DNA from: a bacterium BMS3Abin02
GTDB taxonomy: Bacteria; Actinomycetota; Acidimicrobiia; Spongiisociales; UBA4744
Assembly (NCBI GenBank): GCA_002897675.1
Contig: BDSU01000026.1
Coordinates: 41,048-105,047 of the forward strand
Reading direction: 5' to 3'
Length of the DNA stretch: 64,000 bases
Shown here: positions 15,292 through 24,588 of the stretch, in pieces
How positions within the stretch are numbered: the first letter of the stretch is position 1
Layout: every line of letters begins with the position of its first letter
Notes under the pieces: model-generated
What the model was told of the DNA's origin: nothing
Databases searched by the model: none
The model's input: only the letters and a program-made list of their open reading frames with translations
Made by a program: the position numbers and the translations under genes

Positions 15292-16674
15292 TCACGACTC
15301 GCAGGGCACGCCGGCATCTCGGAGTGCCTGACGCCCTCGGGCTTGCGCAAGCGTGAAACTACGCCAGTCGCCCGACTCCTCCACCATCTCACAGAGGATC
15401 CAGGGGTCGAGATGGCCGATGAGTGAGGGGACGGCGTCCGCGCTCAGTGAGGAGAGGTAGCCGACATCCACCGGATACTTCGTCACGTTTGTGCGGGCCA
15501 TGACGCCGTCGGGGTTGACGGCGGCGGTCCCGATGAGCAGCACGATTCCCGTCACGAACGCAGCGAGCGCGAACCGTGAACGTTGCCCGCGCAGCAGCAT
15601 CGCGGCAACGAGCACGAGCACGACGCCGGCCCAGATCAGGAACACTGCTGCGTAGAAGCGGGCGTCGGTCAGGCCATACGCGGCCACGTACGAGCGGAGG
15701 CGGACAACTGCGCTGGCGAGCACGACGAGCGTCTCCGCGACGAGCACGGTGAGAAGGGCATCCACGACGCGAGAGCGTTCGATGCCCTGCACGAGGCGGT
15801 CGACGGCAAGCGAGAGTGCCACGATGAGCGCACCGACGGTCACGAGTTCGAAGAAACCTCGCCGCGCATACTCCGCGTAGGTCAGGCCGGTGTTCGTATC
15901 GAGCCCACCGAACAGGTAGGCGAACTGAATCGCCACGAATACGGCGAATAACGCCGCGACGGCGACGAGGCCGGCGGTCGCTTCGACCACCAGGCGCGGG
16001 CAAGGGTCCGGATGGGGAGCCGACGTCTCCACGCGCAGTGCGTGCCGGAGCATGCCGATCCCCGCCCAGGTCAGGGCTGCAACTGTCAACGTGTGGGCCA
16101 GGAAACGTCCCAGATCGATACTGACGATGTCGTCGAGCAGGCGGGAGAAGACGGCGTCCGCGCCGGCGAACAGGACGATGAACACGATAAGGACCGGCAG
16201 CACGACGAGCAATCCGACCAGGACTCGCCCGACCCGACCGCCGGCACGGCCGAAGGAGATGTCCTCGGTCAGGAAGGTGAAGGTTTCGACGACCGCGGCG
16301 AGTACCGATGTGCCGAGCGCTCTTGCGTACCGTCCGACCGTCCACGTACGAAGGTCGTCGTGTGCGAGCACTCGGATGCACACAATGCCGAGGCCGAGAA
16401 TGGCGATGACGGTGAAAGTGGTGAGTGGCGGTGCAGTCCTGAACGTCGGGATCCAGGCGATGGCTGCGAGGACGAGTGCAAGGATTCGTGCCGTCGACGT
16501 GGGCCGGATGGAGAGAGTCCACTCGCCGAACCACACGACGGCTGCGAACAGGAAGCCGGCCGGCCCCAGTCCGATTCCCACCGGATGCTGGAACACCAGC
16601 ACGTCGAATGCGATGGCCATCAACGTGACGACGGCGGCCGTACGGGTCGGTCTTGTGACGACTCTCGTGTCCAT
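15292..16674 (-). CDS. DUF4153/DUF4173-family polytopic membrane protein
   Basis: A 460-residue membrane protein with about eleven hydrophobic helices, then a short cytoplasmic tail from about residue 405. The segment GLTYAEYARRGFFELVTV, with its Tyr-Ala-x-x-Ala-Arg-x-Gly-Phe pattern, is characteristic of DUF4173 proteins, whose function is unknown. The gene converges on the baeRF gene with 39 bases between stops. Upstream, TATCGT (16689-16684) ends nine bases before the ATG, so the message has at most a two-base leader. The divergent neighbour is the glutamine-synthetase-like gene. Confidence 0.75.
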   Translation of the reverse strand: MDTRVVTRPTRTAAVVTLMAIAFDVLVFQHPVGIGLGPAGFLFAAVVWFGEWTLSIRPTSTARILALVLAAIAWIPTFRTAPPLTTFTVIAILGLGIVCIRVLAHDDLRTWTVGRYARALGTSVLAAVVETFTFLTEDISFGRAGGRVGRVLVGLLVVLPVLIVFIVLFAGADAVFSRLLDDIVSIDLGRFLAHTLTVAALTWAGIGMLRHALRVETSAPHPDPCPRLVVEATAGLVAVAALFAVFVAIQFAYLFGGLDTNTGLTYAEYARRGFFELVTVGALIVALSLAVDRLVQGIERSRVVDALLTVLVAETLVVLASAVVRLRSYVAAYGLTDARFYAAVFLIWAGVVLVLVAAMLLRGQRSRFALAAFVTGIVLLIGTAAVNPDGVMARTNVTKYPVDVGYLSSLSADAVPSLIGHLDPWILCEMVEESGDWRSFTLAQARGRQALRDAGVPCES

Positions 16675-16837
16675 ACGCAGGCAACGATAGGTGTGACGCA
16701 GCGCCAGGAGACATCAGGCGGCGGCGAGCGCCGCTCGCACTGGCGGTGGTCTCGATGTTGTTGTGGACTCGGAGAGTCGGCGACGCACCCCGACGTCTAG
16801 GATTCACCGACGAGTGGCGGCGACTGAAGGACACCGG

Positions 16838-18211
16838 ATGGAACGGGGCATGCTCGGCATCGACGACCTTCGAGCCAGGGTGGAAGCCGGCGAGATCGAC
16901 ACCGTCGTCGTCGCATTCACCGACCATTATGGGAGGGTGCACGGCAAGCGTGTCGATGGTCGGTTCTTCGTCGACGAGGTGTACGAGCACGGCACACACG
17001 CCTGCAACTATCTGCTGACTGCCGACATGGAGATGGAACCGGTCCCAGGGTTTCGGTACGCGAGCTGGGAGTTCGGCTACGGCGACTTCCACATGGTGCC
17101 GGACTCATCGACGCTTCGCGTTGCCGACTGGCTTCCCGGCAGCGCGATCGTACTGTGCGATCTCGAGGACACCACGACCGGCGAGTTGGTGCCCGTCGCA
17201 CCGCGTTCGATGCTGCGGCGTCAGATCGACCGTGCCGCCGAGATGGGGTACGCGGCCAAGGCGGCTTCGGAGATCGAGTACTTCCTGTACGAGACGAGCT
17301 ACCGCGAGGCCGCCGAGCATCGCTACCAGAACCTCACTCCTGCCGGCTGGTACGTCGAGGACTACCACCTGCTCCAAGGCACACGTGAAGAGCACTACAA
17401 CGGCGCGGTGCGTCGTCACCTGAGCGGGTCCGGCATCCCCGTCGAGAACTCCAAGGGCGAGTGGGGACGCGGGCAACACGAGATGAACATCCGCTACGCG
17501 GACATGCTCGAGATGGCCGACCGGCACACGATCATGAAACTGGCGATGAAGGACATCGCCGAGCAGAAGGGCGTCAGTGTCACCTTCATGGCCAAACCCG
17601 ACGCCGCCGAAGCAGGATCGAGCTGTCACGTGCACCTGAGTTTGTGGCGGGACGGCGCCAACGTCTTCCCCGGCGACACGCAGATGGGTCCGATCTCGGG
17701 CTCCGACGAGTTCCGGTGGTTCCTTGGAGGCTGGATGGCCCACGTTTCCGAGGCGATGGTCGCCTATGCGCCGACGATCAACTCCTACAAGCGCTATCAG
17801 GAAAAGTCATGGGCGCCGACCCGCATCGCCTGGAGCTACGACAACCGCACCGCAGGGTTTCGGGTCGTTGGCCACGATGAGGGTCTGCGTATCGAATGCC
17901 GAATTCCCGGGGCGGACGCAAACCCATACCTCGTCTATGCGGCCGCCCTTGCCTCGGGACTGGACGGCATCGCCAACCAGATCGAGCCGCCTGAGATCTT
18001 CGAAGGTGACGTGTACGCGGCGCGAGAACTGCCTCGTGTTGCACGCACACTGCGCGATGCGACCGACGGTTTTGAAGAGAGCGCCTTCATGCGGGAAGCG
18101 TTGGGTCCTGACGTACACGAGCATTACCTGCACTTCTTCCGGACCGAACAGGATGCCTATGACAATGCCGTGACCGACTGGGAGAAGTGGCGTTACTTCG
18201 AACGTATCTGA
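16838..18211 (+). CDS. glutamine synthetase-family gamma-glutamyl ligase
   Basis: A 457-residue class I GS-fold ligase. Metal and substrate motifs are visible: SEIEYFLYE (Glu145, Glu147), NSKGEWGRGQHEMNIRY, GSSCHVHLSLW and ECRIPGADANPYLVYAAAL. The overall look, with a short N-terminus and no adenylylation-loop signature, is that of PuuA/GlnA3/GlnA4/IpuC-type enzymes, which ligate glutamate to an amine or amino alcohol using ATP. The genes just downstream (SDR, ALDH, amidotransferase) form an oxidising and hydrolysing chain, so it probably catalyses the first step of amine catabolism rather than ammonia assimilation. The start at 16838 follows a -10 box TAGGAT (16797-16802); the ATG at 16850 is an alternative. 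Confidence 0.85.
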   Translation: MERGMLGIDDLRARVEAGEIDTVVVAFTDHYGRVHGKRVDGRFFVDEVYEHGTHACNYLLTADMEMEPVPGFRYASWEFGYGDFHMVPDSSTLRVADWLPGSAIVLCDLEDTTTGELVPVAPRSMLRRQIDRAAEMGYAAKAASEIEYFLYETSYREAAEHRYQNLTPAGWYVEDYHLLQGTREEHYNGAVRRHLSGSGIPVENSKGEWGRGQHEMNIRYADMLEMADRHTIMKLAMKDIAEQKGVSVTFMAKPDAAEAGSSCHVHLSLWRDGANVFPGDTQMGPISGSDEFRWFLGGWMAHVSEAMVAYAPTINSYKRYQEKSWAPTRIAWSYDNRTAGFRVVGHDEGLRIECRIPGADANPYLVYAAALASGLDGIANQIEPPEIFEGDVYAARELPRVARTLRDATDGFEESAFMREALGPDVHEHYLHFFRTEQDAYDNAVTDWEKWRYFERI

Positions 18212-18219
18212 GGAGAACC

Positions 18220-18996
18220 ATGAACAGACTCGACGGGAAGGCTGCGTTGATCACCGGAGCGGGGAGCGGCATCGGTCGCGAAACGGCCCTGCTGTTCTCC
18301 GCAGAGGGTGCGGCGGTCGCGGCCGTCGACATCGATCTCGATGCGGTGACGGCGACGGTCACCGAGATCGATGACGCAGGCGGCAGGGCGGCGGCGATTC
18401 GCGCCGACGTCTCGAACGTGGCCGACAACGAGGCAATGGTGGCCGCCGCGGAGGAGGCGTTCGGGCGACTCGATGTGCTCTTTCTCAATGCCGGCATCAT
18501 GCACTCGGCCGACGGCGATGCGGTCGGCACCGACGAGGCCGTGTGGGATCTGACGATGGACGTCAACGCCAAGGGTGTCTTCCTCGGCTGCAAGTACGGG
18601 ATCCCCGCCCTGCGTCGCGCCGGTGGCGGATCCGTCATCAACACTGCTTCGTTCGTGGCCGTCATGGGTGCCGCCACTCCGCAGATCGCGTACACGGCGT
18701 CGAAAGGGGCGGTCCTTGCGATGACCCGTGAGCTGGCGGTCGTGCATGCGAAGGAGAACATCAGGGTCAACGCGCTCTGTCCGGGGCCGCTGCACACCGA
18801 GCTGTTGATGAAGTTTCTCGACACGCCCGAAAAGAAGCAGCGACGTCTCGTGCATCTGCCGATGGGACGGTTCGGAGAGGCCGAAGAGATGGCGAGGGCG
18901 GCCCTGTTCCTCGCCTCCGACGAGTCGTCGTACGTGACGGGAACCGACTTCATGGTCGACGGTGGGCTCTCCGCCGCCTACGTGACCGCGGAGTAG
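18220..18996 (+). CDS. short-chain dehydrogenase/reductase
   Basis: A 258-residue classical SDR. The NAD(P)-binding motif is TGAGSGIG (residues 12-19), followed by NAG at 90-92 and catalytic Ser144, Tyr158 and Lys162 (YTASK). Asp37 after the second strand favours NAD+. AGGAG at 18211-18215, directly after the ligase stop, serves the ATG at 18220, so it is in the same operon. In the context of the ligase and ALDH it would oxidise a hydroxyl of a gamma-glutamylated amino alcohol to the aldehyde, as IpuH does in isopropylamine breakdown. This role is inferred from order only. Confidence 0.85.
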   Translation: MNRLDGKAALITGAGSGIGRETALLFSAEGAAVAAVDIDLDAVTATVTEIDDAGGRAAAIRADVSNVADNEAMVAAAEEAFGRLDVLFLNAGIMHSADGDAVGTDEAVWDLTMDVNAKGVFLGCKYGIPALRRAGGGSVINTASFVAVMGAATPQIAYTASKGAVLAMTRELAVVHAKENIRVNALCPGPLHTELLMKFLDTPEKKQRRLVHLPMGRFGEAEEMARAALFLASDESSYVTGTDFMVDGGLSAAYVTAE

Positions 18997-18999
18997 GAA

Positions 19000-20430
19000 A
19001 TGAAAGGCATGTTCGTCGACGGGACCGCCGTCGAAAGCGCAGACGGGACCACCAGCACCATCGTCGATCCTGCGAACGGCCGGGCCCTCGCAGACGTCGC
19101 CCGTTCGACCCCGTCCGATGTCGATCGGGCCGTTCAGGTGGCACACGAGCGTTTCGGGGCCTGGCGCAAGACGTCCCCGGGCGAGCGGCGCGACATCCTG
19201 CGACGGCTCGCGGGACTGATCCGTCGGGACCAGGAGCGCCTGGCGAGAATCGAGTCCTCCAACGTCGGCAAACCGATTTCGGCTGCCCGCGGCGAAGTCG
19301 GGGCAGTCGCCGCCACCTTCGACTACTACGCAGGAGCCGTCGACAAGATCCACGGGCAGACGATCCCGACCGGTGCGCCGGGAACGCTGCTCACGTTCCG
19401 TGAGCCGCTTGGCGTGTGCGGCCTGATCGTGCCGTGGAACTTCCCGATGCTCATCCTGTCGTGGAAGACGGCACCGGCTCTCGCCATGGGGAACACGATC
19501 GTTGCGAAGCCCGCCGAAGTTACGCCGCTGTCGGCGCTGGCGCTCGCCGAACTCGCCGTCGAGGCAGGAGTGCCGGCGGGTGTGCTCAACGTCGTGCCCG
19601 GCAGGGGATCGATCGCAGGTGAAGCCCTCGTGCACCATCCGCTGGTCCGCAAGCTGTCGTTCACCGGCTCGACCGAAGTCGGTGCCCAGGTCATGCAAGG
19701 TGCAGCCGAAGGCATCAAGCGCGTGTCGCTGGAGCTCGGCGGCAAGTCGGCAAGCGTGGTGTTCGCCGACGCGGACATGGAGCCATGTGTCGAATCATCG
19801 ATCTGGGCCGTGTACGACAACGCCGGACAGGACTGCTGTTCCCGCAGCCGGATCCTCGTGGAGCAGGTGATCTTCGACGCGTTCGTGGAGCGCTTCTCCG
19901 CCAGAGCATCGACGATCAAACTCGGAGACCCCGCCGACGAAGCCACGCAGATGGGACCGCTGATCACCTCCGCCCATCGCGAACTCGTCGAGGGATACCT
20001 CGAGATCGGTGATGCCGGCGGAGCGACCAGAGTGTGTGGGGGCGAACGCCCAGGCGGCGTCCTCGGCGAAGGCAACTACCTCACCCCGGTCGTGTATGTC
20101 GATGTCAGGCCGGAGATGACCATCATGCAGGAGGAGATCTTCGGTCCGGTCGTCGCCATCATGTCCTTCGAAGGCGAGGAGGAGGCGGTTCGACTCGCCA
20201 ACGACAGCGACTACGGGCTCTCGGGCTCGGTGTGGACCCGTGACATCGGCCGTGCACTGCGGTTCGTGCGCGAGTTCGAGACGGGGATGATCTCGGTGAA
20301 CTCGAGTTCCAGCGTCCACATCGAGGCACCGTTCGGCGGGATGAAGAAGAGCGGCATCGGCCGAGAACAGGGCATGGTCGCACTCGATCACTACAGCGAC
20401 TACAAATCCGTGTTCATCGCAGACAACTGA
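19000..20430 (+). CDS. NAD(P)-dependent aldehyde dehydrogenase
   Basis: A 476-residue aldehyde dehydrogenase of the betaine-aldehyde/PuuC type. The motifs are PWNFPMLILSWKTAPALAMGN, FTGSTEVG, the general-base region LELGGKSASVVF, the catalytic GQDCCSRSR (Cys279; Cys280 is adjacent), EEIFGPV and PFGGMKKSGIGRE. It starts three bases after the SDR stop and ends with a one-base overlap with the amidotransferase, so it is in the middle of a four-gene unit. In that chain it would turn a gamma-glutamyl aldehyde into the acid. Its preference between NAD and NADP cannot be judged. Confidence 0.88.
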   Translation: MKGMFVDGTAVESADGTTSTIVDPANGRALADVARSTPSDVDRAVQVAHERFGAWRKTSPGERRDILRRLAGLIRRDQERLARIESSNVGKPISAARGEVGAVAATFDYYAGAVDKIHGQTIPTGAPGTLLTFREPLGVCGLIVPWNFPMLILSWKTAPALAMGNTIVAKPAEVTPLSALALAELAVEAGVPAGVLNVVPGRGSIAGEALVHHPLVRKLSFTGSTEVGAQVMQGAAEGIKRVSLELGGKSASVVFADADMEPCVESSIWAVYDNAGQDCCSRSRILVEQVIFDAFVERFSARASTIKLGDPADEATQMGPLITSAHRELVEGYLEIGDAGGATRVCGGERPGGVLGEGNYLTPVVYVDVRPEMTIMQEEIFGPVVAIMSFEGEEEAVRLANDSDYGLSGSVWTRDIGRALRFVREFETGMISVNSSSSVHIEAPFGGMKKSGIGREQGMVALDHYSDYKSVFIADN

Positions 20431-21134
20431 TGAACGTCGGGATCCTCATCTGCGACCACGTGTCGGACCGGTTCCGGTCGATCTCGGGCGACTTCCCGGA
20501 CATGTTCCGGCATCTCTTCGACCAGACGGCATCCGACGTACGGCTCAGGTTCTATGACCTGGCCGGCGGTGAAGAACCCGTCTCGCTCAACGAGTGCGAC
20601 CTCTGGCTGGCCACCGGAGCAAGGGCTTCGGTCTACGATCCGGTGCCGATCGTGGCGAGACTCGAGCGCCTGGTCGTCGGCATCTACGAAGGTGGCCATC
20701 GATTCTTCGGGATCTGTTTCGGTCACCAGATGATCGCACAGGCGCTCGGCGGACGAGTCGGAAAATCGACCCGCGGATGGGGGGTCGGAGTCCACGTCGC
20801 CGAGATCGTCGACAGGGCCGTGTGGATGCGGCCGCCCGCCCGACGGCTACGCCTTCTGATGACCCACCAGGATCAGATCGAGGAGCTACCACCAGGTGGA
20901 CGAACGCTCGCGTCGAGTGAACACTGCCCCATCTGGATGCTATCCGTCGATGACCACATGGTCGGGGTGCAAGGGCACCCCGAGTTCACACCCGCCTTTG
21001 CAGGAGCCTTGCTGTCGGAACGGAGAGATGACATCGGTGCTGCCGCTGCCGATGCCGCACGGGCCACCCTGCACGATCCGACCGATGAGGCGTTGCTGGC
21101 CCACTGGATCATCGAGTTCGCCCGCGCCGAGTAG
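20430..21134 (+). CDS. class I glutamine amidotransferase-like hydrolase
   Basis: A 234-residue stand-alone class I GATase. It has the nucleophile elbow GICFGHQ (Cys96) and the His183/Glu185 pair in QGHPEF. No synthetase domain is attached. Such GMP-synthase-like proteins include hydrolases that cleave gamma-glutamyl amides; PuuD-type hydrolases have the same fold and IpuF the same role. Its start overlaps the ALDH stop by one base. In this operon the likely job is to release glutamate from the oxidised gamma-glutamyl product, closing the pathway. Confidence 0.8.
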   Translation: MNVGILICDHVSDRFRSISGDFPDMFRHLFDQTASDVRLRFYDLAGGEEPVSLNECDLWLATGARASVYDPVPIVARLERLVVGIYEGGHRFFGICFGHQMIAQALGGRVGKSTRGWGVGVHVAEIVDRAVWMRPPARRLRLLMTHQDQIEELPPGGRTLASSEHCPIWMLSVDDHMVGVQGHPEFTPAFAGALLSERRDDIGAAAADAARATLHDPTDEALLAHWIIEFARAE

Positions 21135-21605
21135 TCGGCCCATTCGCGATCGGGTGCTCGTTCGCGGTACTTCGTACCGTGACCCGGCAGAGATGCAGGA
21201 CCGCGGGGAGAGGTGTGTATTGGCCCCCCGAGGAGCGAAGCGACCTACTCCTCCCCGCGGGGAGCGAAACAGTTGTTCTTGGGGGATCGACATTCAAGCG
21301 CCCCCTCCGGCCCTGGCGGGCCACCTCCCCCAATGTCGGCCTGGCGGCCTCCTGGGGGAGGAAATGGTGGGTTCGACATTTCTCCCCCCGGCGAGGGCTT
21401 CGACGAGCGCTGGGGGAGCACGGCGAAGCCGGGAGCGGGGCCGGCGCCGGCCGGAAACGGGGAAAGTAGCCGGCAGCCCTGCGGAAGTACGTGTGCGATC
21501 GAGTGCTCGACGGGTTCCAAGGAGGTGTTTGGCGATATGCTGCTCGGGCACCGGCGGAGATCGCCGGCCGCGGAACTCTGGGATGATCCGCGTGAGGGAA
21601 GAGGA
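21135..21605. repeat. repeat-rich intergenic spacer
   Basis: No gene is supported; the long frame running through it from 21213 is an upstream extension of the oxidoreductase. A 40-base segment at 21169-21208 is 80% identical to 44850-44889. From 21222 there is a dense run of C5-6 and G5-6 tracts with paired motifs: GAGGAG/CTCCTC (21231-21252), GGCCC/GGGCC (21309-21322), and GACATT with AATGTC next to the G and C tracts (21289-21382). The look is of a composite palindromic intergenic element, probably multicopy in the genome. Confidence 0.55.
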
Positions 21606-23819
21606 ATGTCGACACGAACCATCCAACGAACATGCCCGCTCTGCGAGGCAACCTGTGGACTCGAGATCTCGATCGACGGTGACGAAGTGATGAGGATCCG
21701 CGGTGATCGTGACGACGTGTTCAGCCACGGGTTCATCTGTCCGAAGGGGTCTTCCCTGAAACAGCTCCACGCCGACCCCGACCGGCTTCGAGCGCCGTTG
21801 ATCAGGCGCGGTGGCGGCTTCGAGGTGGCGACGTGGGAAGAGGCGTTCGCGCACGTCGCTGCGGGCCTGCGGCCGATCCTCGCCGACCACGGCCCTGATG
21901 CCGTGGCCATCTACTTGGGAAATCCAAACGCCCACAACATGAGCGGCCCCATCTACAGCCGGGTACTCATCAAGGCTTTGGGGACCAAGAACGTCTTCAC
22001 GGCCTCCACCGTGGACCAGATGCCGAAGCACCTGTCGTCCGGGCTCATGTTTGGCCATCCCGACCTGATCCCGGTGCCGGATCTGGATCGCACGGACTAT
22101 CTGCTCATACTCGGCGCGAACCCCTACGCCTCCAACGGCAGCCTTGCGACCGCTCCCGACTGGCCGGGACGCCTCGAGGGCGTTCGTCGGCGTGGAGGCA
22201 AAGTCGTCGTCATCGACCCCCGGCGGACCCGAACCGCCGAGTTCGCCGACGAACATCTGTTCATTCGTCCCGGCACCGACGCCTTGTGGCTGTTCGCCAT
22301 GGTGCACACGCTCATCGAGGAGGACCTCGTCACACTCGGGCGTCTCGCGAGCTTCTGCACGGGCTTCGACGAAGTTGCACGAGCCGCCGCTCGGTTCAGC
22401 CCCGAACGAGTCGAGATGAGATGCGGAATCGACGCCGAGGCGACTCGCCGTATCGTCCGTGAACTGGTCCTGGCCGAGACAGCTGTGGTGTACGGGAGGA
22501 TCGGCACACACACGACGGAGTTCGGATCCCTCGCCGCCTGGCTCGTCGACGTGATCAATGCCCTGACCGGGAACCTCGACGAAGTCGGTGGAGCGATGTT
22601 CGCCCACGCTGCTCATGAGCGACCTCGGAAACGAGGAGGCTTTCGGACCGGTCGCTGGCACAGCCGCGTCAAGGAACTGCCGGAAGTGCGCGGCGAGCTC
22701 CCTGTGGCAACACTCGTTGACGAGATCGAGACGGGCGGCGAAGGACAAGTCCGGGCGCTGATCACCGTCGGCGGCAATCCCGTCCTCTCCGTACCGGAGA
22801 GTTCGCGTTTCGATGCTGCACTCTCCCGGCTCGATTTCATGGTGAGCGTCGACCTCTACCGAAACGAGACCACGTGTCACGCCGATGTGATCTTTCCCGC
22901 ACCGTCACCGCTGAACCGGGCCCACTACGATTTCGCGTTTCTCGGATTCGCGGTCCGCAACGTCGTCAACTACTCGCCTTCGGTCTTCCCGATCCCTGAC
23001 GGCATGGCAGACGAATGGGAGACACTGCTCCGCCTGGCCGCCATCGCCACAGGGATGCCACCTGACGCCGACCTCCACCCGCTCGATGATCTCGTGTTCA
23101 GCACGCTGGTCAACGCCACGATGGGAGACGAATCATCTGCCGCATTCGGTCGGACTGTCGCCGAGGTGACTGCAGAGCCGGGGCGTGGACCAGACCGGAT
23201 CCTCGACTTCCTCGTTCGCACCGGACCGTACGGTGATGCGTACGGTCGGAATCCGGAAGGGCTGACACTCGAAAGACTGTTGGATCATCCTCACGGTATC
23301 GACCTTGGTCCATTGCAGTCACGGTTTCCCGACGCTCTGGCAACGCCATCGGGGAAGATCGAACTCGCACCGGAGATCCTGTTGGCCGACGTAGCTCGAT
23401 TGGAGGCCGTCATCGATGCGCCTTCCGACGGGCTGCTGCTGGTCGGGAGACGGGACCTGCGCAGCAACAACTCGTGGATGCACAACCTGGACATCCTCGT
23501 GAAGGGCAAGGAACGTTGCACGCTGCGCATTCATCCCGACGATGCGGAACGTCTCGGGATCGGCCAAGGTGCATCCGTCTCCGTGACATCGCAGGTGGGC
23601 ACCGTGACGATTCCCGCCGACATCACCGAGGCGATCATGCCCGGCGTGGTGAGTCTGCCACACGGGTGGGGGCATGACGTCGATGGGACCGGACTGAGCG
23701 TTGCTGCGAGGAGACCGGGGGTGAACTCGAATCGACTCACCCCCGGCACGATGGATCCTCTCTCCGGCAACGCGGTGCTCACGGCGATCCCCGTCCAGGT
23801 GCAGCCCCTTCCCGCGTGA
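21606..23819 (+). CDS. molybdopterin-dependent oxidoreductase (DMSO reductase family)
   Basis: The protein has 737 residues from the ATG at 21606, with AGAGGA just upstream. An N-terminal [4Fe-4S] site is formed by Cys10, Cys13, Cys17 and Cys45 (CPLCEATCGLEI, later FICPKGSS). Molybdopterin domains follow, with GNPNAHNMSGPIYSR, TVDQMPKHLSSGLMFG, and a C-terminal dinucleotide-binding domain from about residue 600 (GRRDLRSNNSWMHN, then LPHGWGHDVDG). The family includes formate dehydrogenase-, nitrate reductase- and acetylene hydratase-like proteins; the substrate cannot be read from the sequence. There is no Tat signal, so it is probably cytoplasmic. No electron-transfer subunit or molybdenum cofactor gene is adjacent, and a repeat-filled gap separates it from the preceding operon. 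Confidence 0.87.
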   Translation: MSTRTIQRTCPLCEATCGLEISIDGDEVMRIRGDRDDVFSHGFICPKGSSLKQLHADPDRLRAPLIRRGGGFEVATWEEAFAHVAAGLRPILADHGPDAVAIYLGNPNAHNMSGPIYSRVLIKALGTKNVFTASTVDQMPKHLSSGLMFGHPDLIPVPDLDRTDYLLILGANPYASNGSLATAPDWPGRLEGVRRRGGKVVVIDPRRTRTAEFADEHLFIRPGTDALWLFAMVHTLIEEDLVTLGRLASFCTGFDEVARAAARFSPERVEMRCGIDAEATRRIVRELVLAETAVVYGRIGTHTTEFGSLAAWLVDVINALTGNLDEVGGAMFAHAAHERPRKRGGFRTGRWHSRVKELPEVRGELPVATLVDEIETGGEGQVRALITVGGNPVLSVPESSRFDAALSRLDFMVSVDLYRNETTCHADVIFPAPSPLNRAHYDFAFLGFAVRNVVNYSPSVFPIPDGMADEWETLLRLAAIATGMPPDADLHPLDDLVFSTLVNATMGDESSAAFGRTVAEVTAEPGRGPDRILDFLVRTGPYGDAYGRNPEGLTLERLLDHPHGIDLGPLQSRFPDALATPSGKIELAPEILLADVARLEAVIDAPSDGLLLVGRRDLRSNNSWMHNLDILVKGKERCTLRIHPDDAERLGIGQGASVSVTSQVGTVTIPADITEAIMPGVVSLPHGWGHDVDGTGLSVAARRPGVNSNRLTPGTMDPLSGNAVLTAIPVQVQPLPA

Positions 23820-24085
23820 AGTACTCGAGCCGGGCGGTGCGCAACCATGGGCGGTGGGCGGACGGCCGCCTGGAGTCGTGAGCTCGAGCGGTCGTCATTG
23901 TCGATCATCGTCTCGCTGTTCCCGCCGGGGGTCGAGTCCACCGGCGTCGCCTGCCACCCGGAGCAAGCCTGGCGGAATCATGCCGCTGATGACGACACCG
24001 AGTGCGCTGCCGTCGCTTTTGCAGGCATCCGGGGGTACGGCCCCCTAGGATCAGCAGCAACGAAGCCGAGTGGAGGGAGAAAGGC
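23820..24085. other. intergenic region
   Basis: No gene is seen. A -10-like TAGGAT is at 24046-24051, and a purine-rich ribosome site (GGAGGGAGAAAGG) precedes the ATG at 24086. Confidence 0.45.
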
Positions 24086-24574
24086 ATGCACACTGGTCGA
24101 TTGTTGGCACTCGCCGGAGTGATCGTCGGGATCATTGGACTGTTTCTGAAGGCTTTGACGTCGGCGGGAGAAGGTCTGCTTCCGGCACTGCATCAGGCAG
24201 ATCCGTCGTTCCCGGATGGCTTCCCGACGATCTGGGGAGGACTCGCCACCTGGGCGCAGATCGTGCTCGTCATCCTGATCGTGGTCGTGGTGGCCTTGGC
24301 CCTTCTGGGTGTGCGCAGCGCTGCGATGAGCCGCTCGTCGTCACTGGTCACCGCGGTGATCGGCGTCGCCTTGCTCGCGTACGCGATCATCAAGTACCTC
24401 GATGCCTTGGACTCGGCCGATGCGATCCAGGCAGGGATGGCCAAGGCAGCAGCCGGCGGCATGATCCCCGAGGCGTACACGGTCAGTGCAGGGATCGGGT
24501 TCTTCATCTTGATCATTGGCACGGTGCTGATGATCGCAGGAGGCCTCAGCGGCCTACGCAGCAGCGAGTCCTGA
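24086..24574 (+). CDS. small four-helix membrane protein of unknown function
   Basis: A 162-residue protein with four hydrophobic helices at about residues 6-25, 48-72, 80-99 and 133-157, and an extracytoplasmic-looking loop (HQADPSFPDGFPTIWGG) between the first two. The start at 24086 follows GGAGGGAGAAAGG; the in-frame upstream extension has no ribosome site. I recognise no family. A strong inverted repeat follows it and separates it from the serpin gene, so it may be transcribed alone from the TAGGAT box at 24046-24051. Confidence 0.65.
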   Translation: MHTGRLLALAGVIVGIIGLFLKALTSAGEGLLPALHQADPSFPDGFPTIWGGLATWAQIVLVILIVVVVALALLGVRSAAMSRSSSLVTAVIGVALLAYAIIKYLDALDSADAIQAGMAKAAAGGMIPEAYTVSAGIGFFILIIGTVLMIAGGLSGLRSSES

Positions 24575-24588
24575 ACCGACCGTTCTGG

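Noticed and set aside
21213..21605. N-terminal extension of the molybdopterin oxidoreductase through the repeat spacer
   Set aside because: The iron-sulfur motif starts at residue 10 from the ATG at 21606, which is normal for the family, and the extension is low-complexity repeat DNA.
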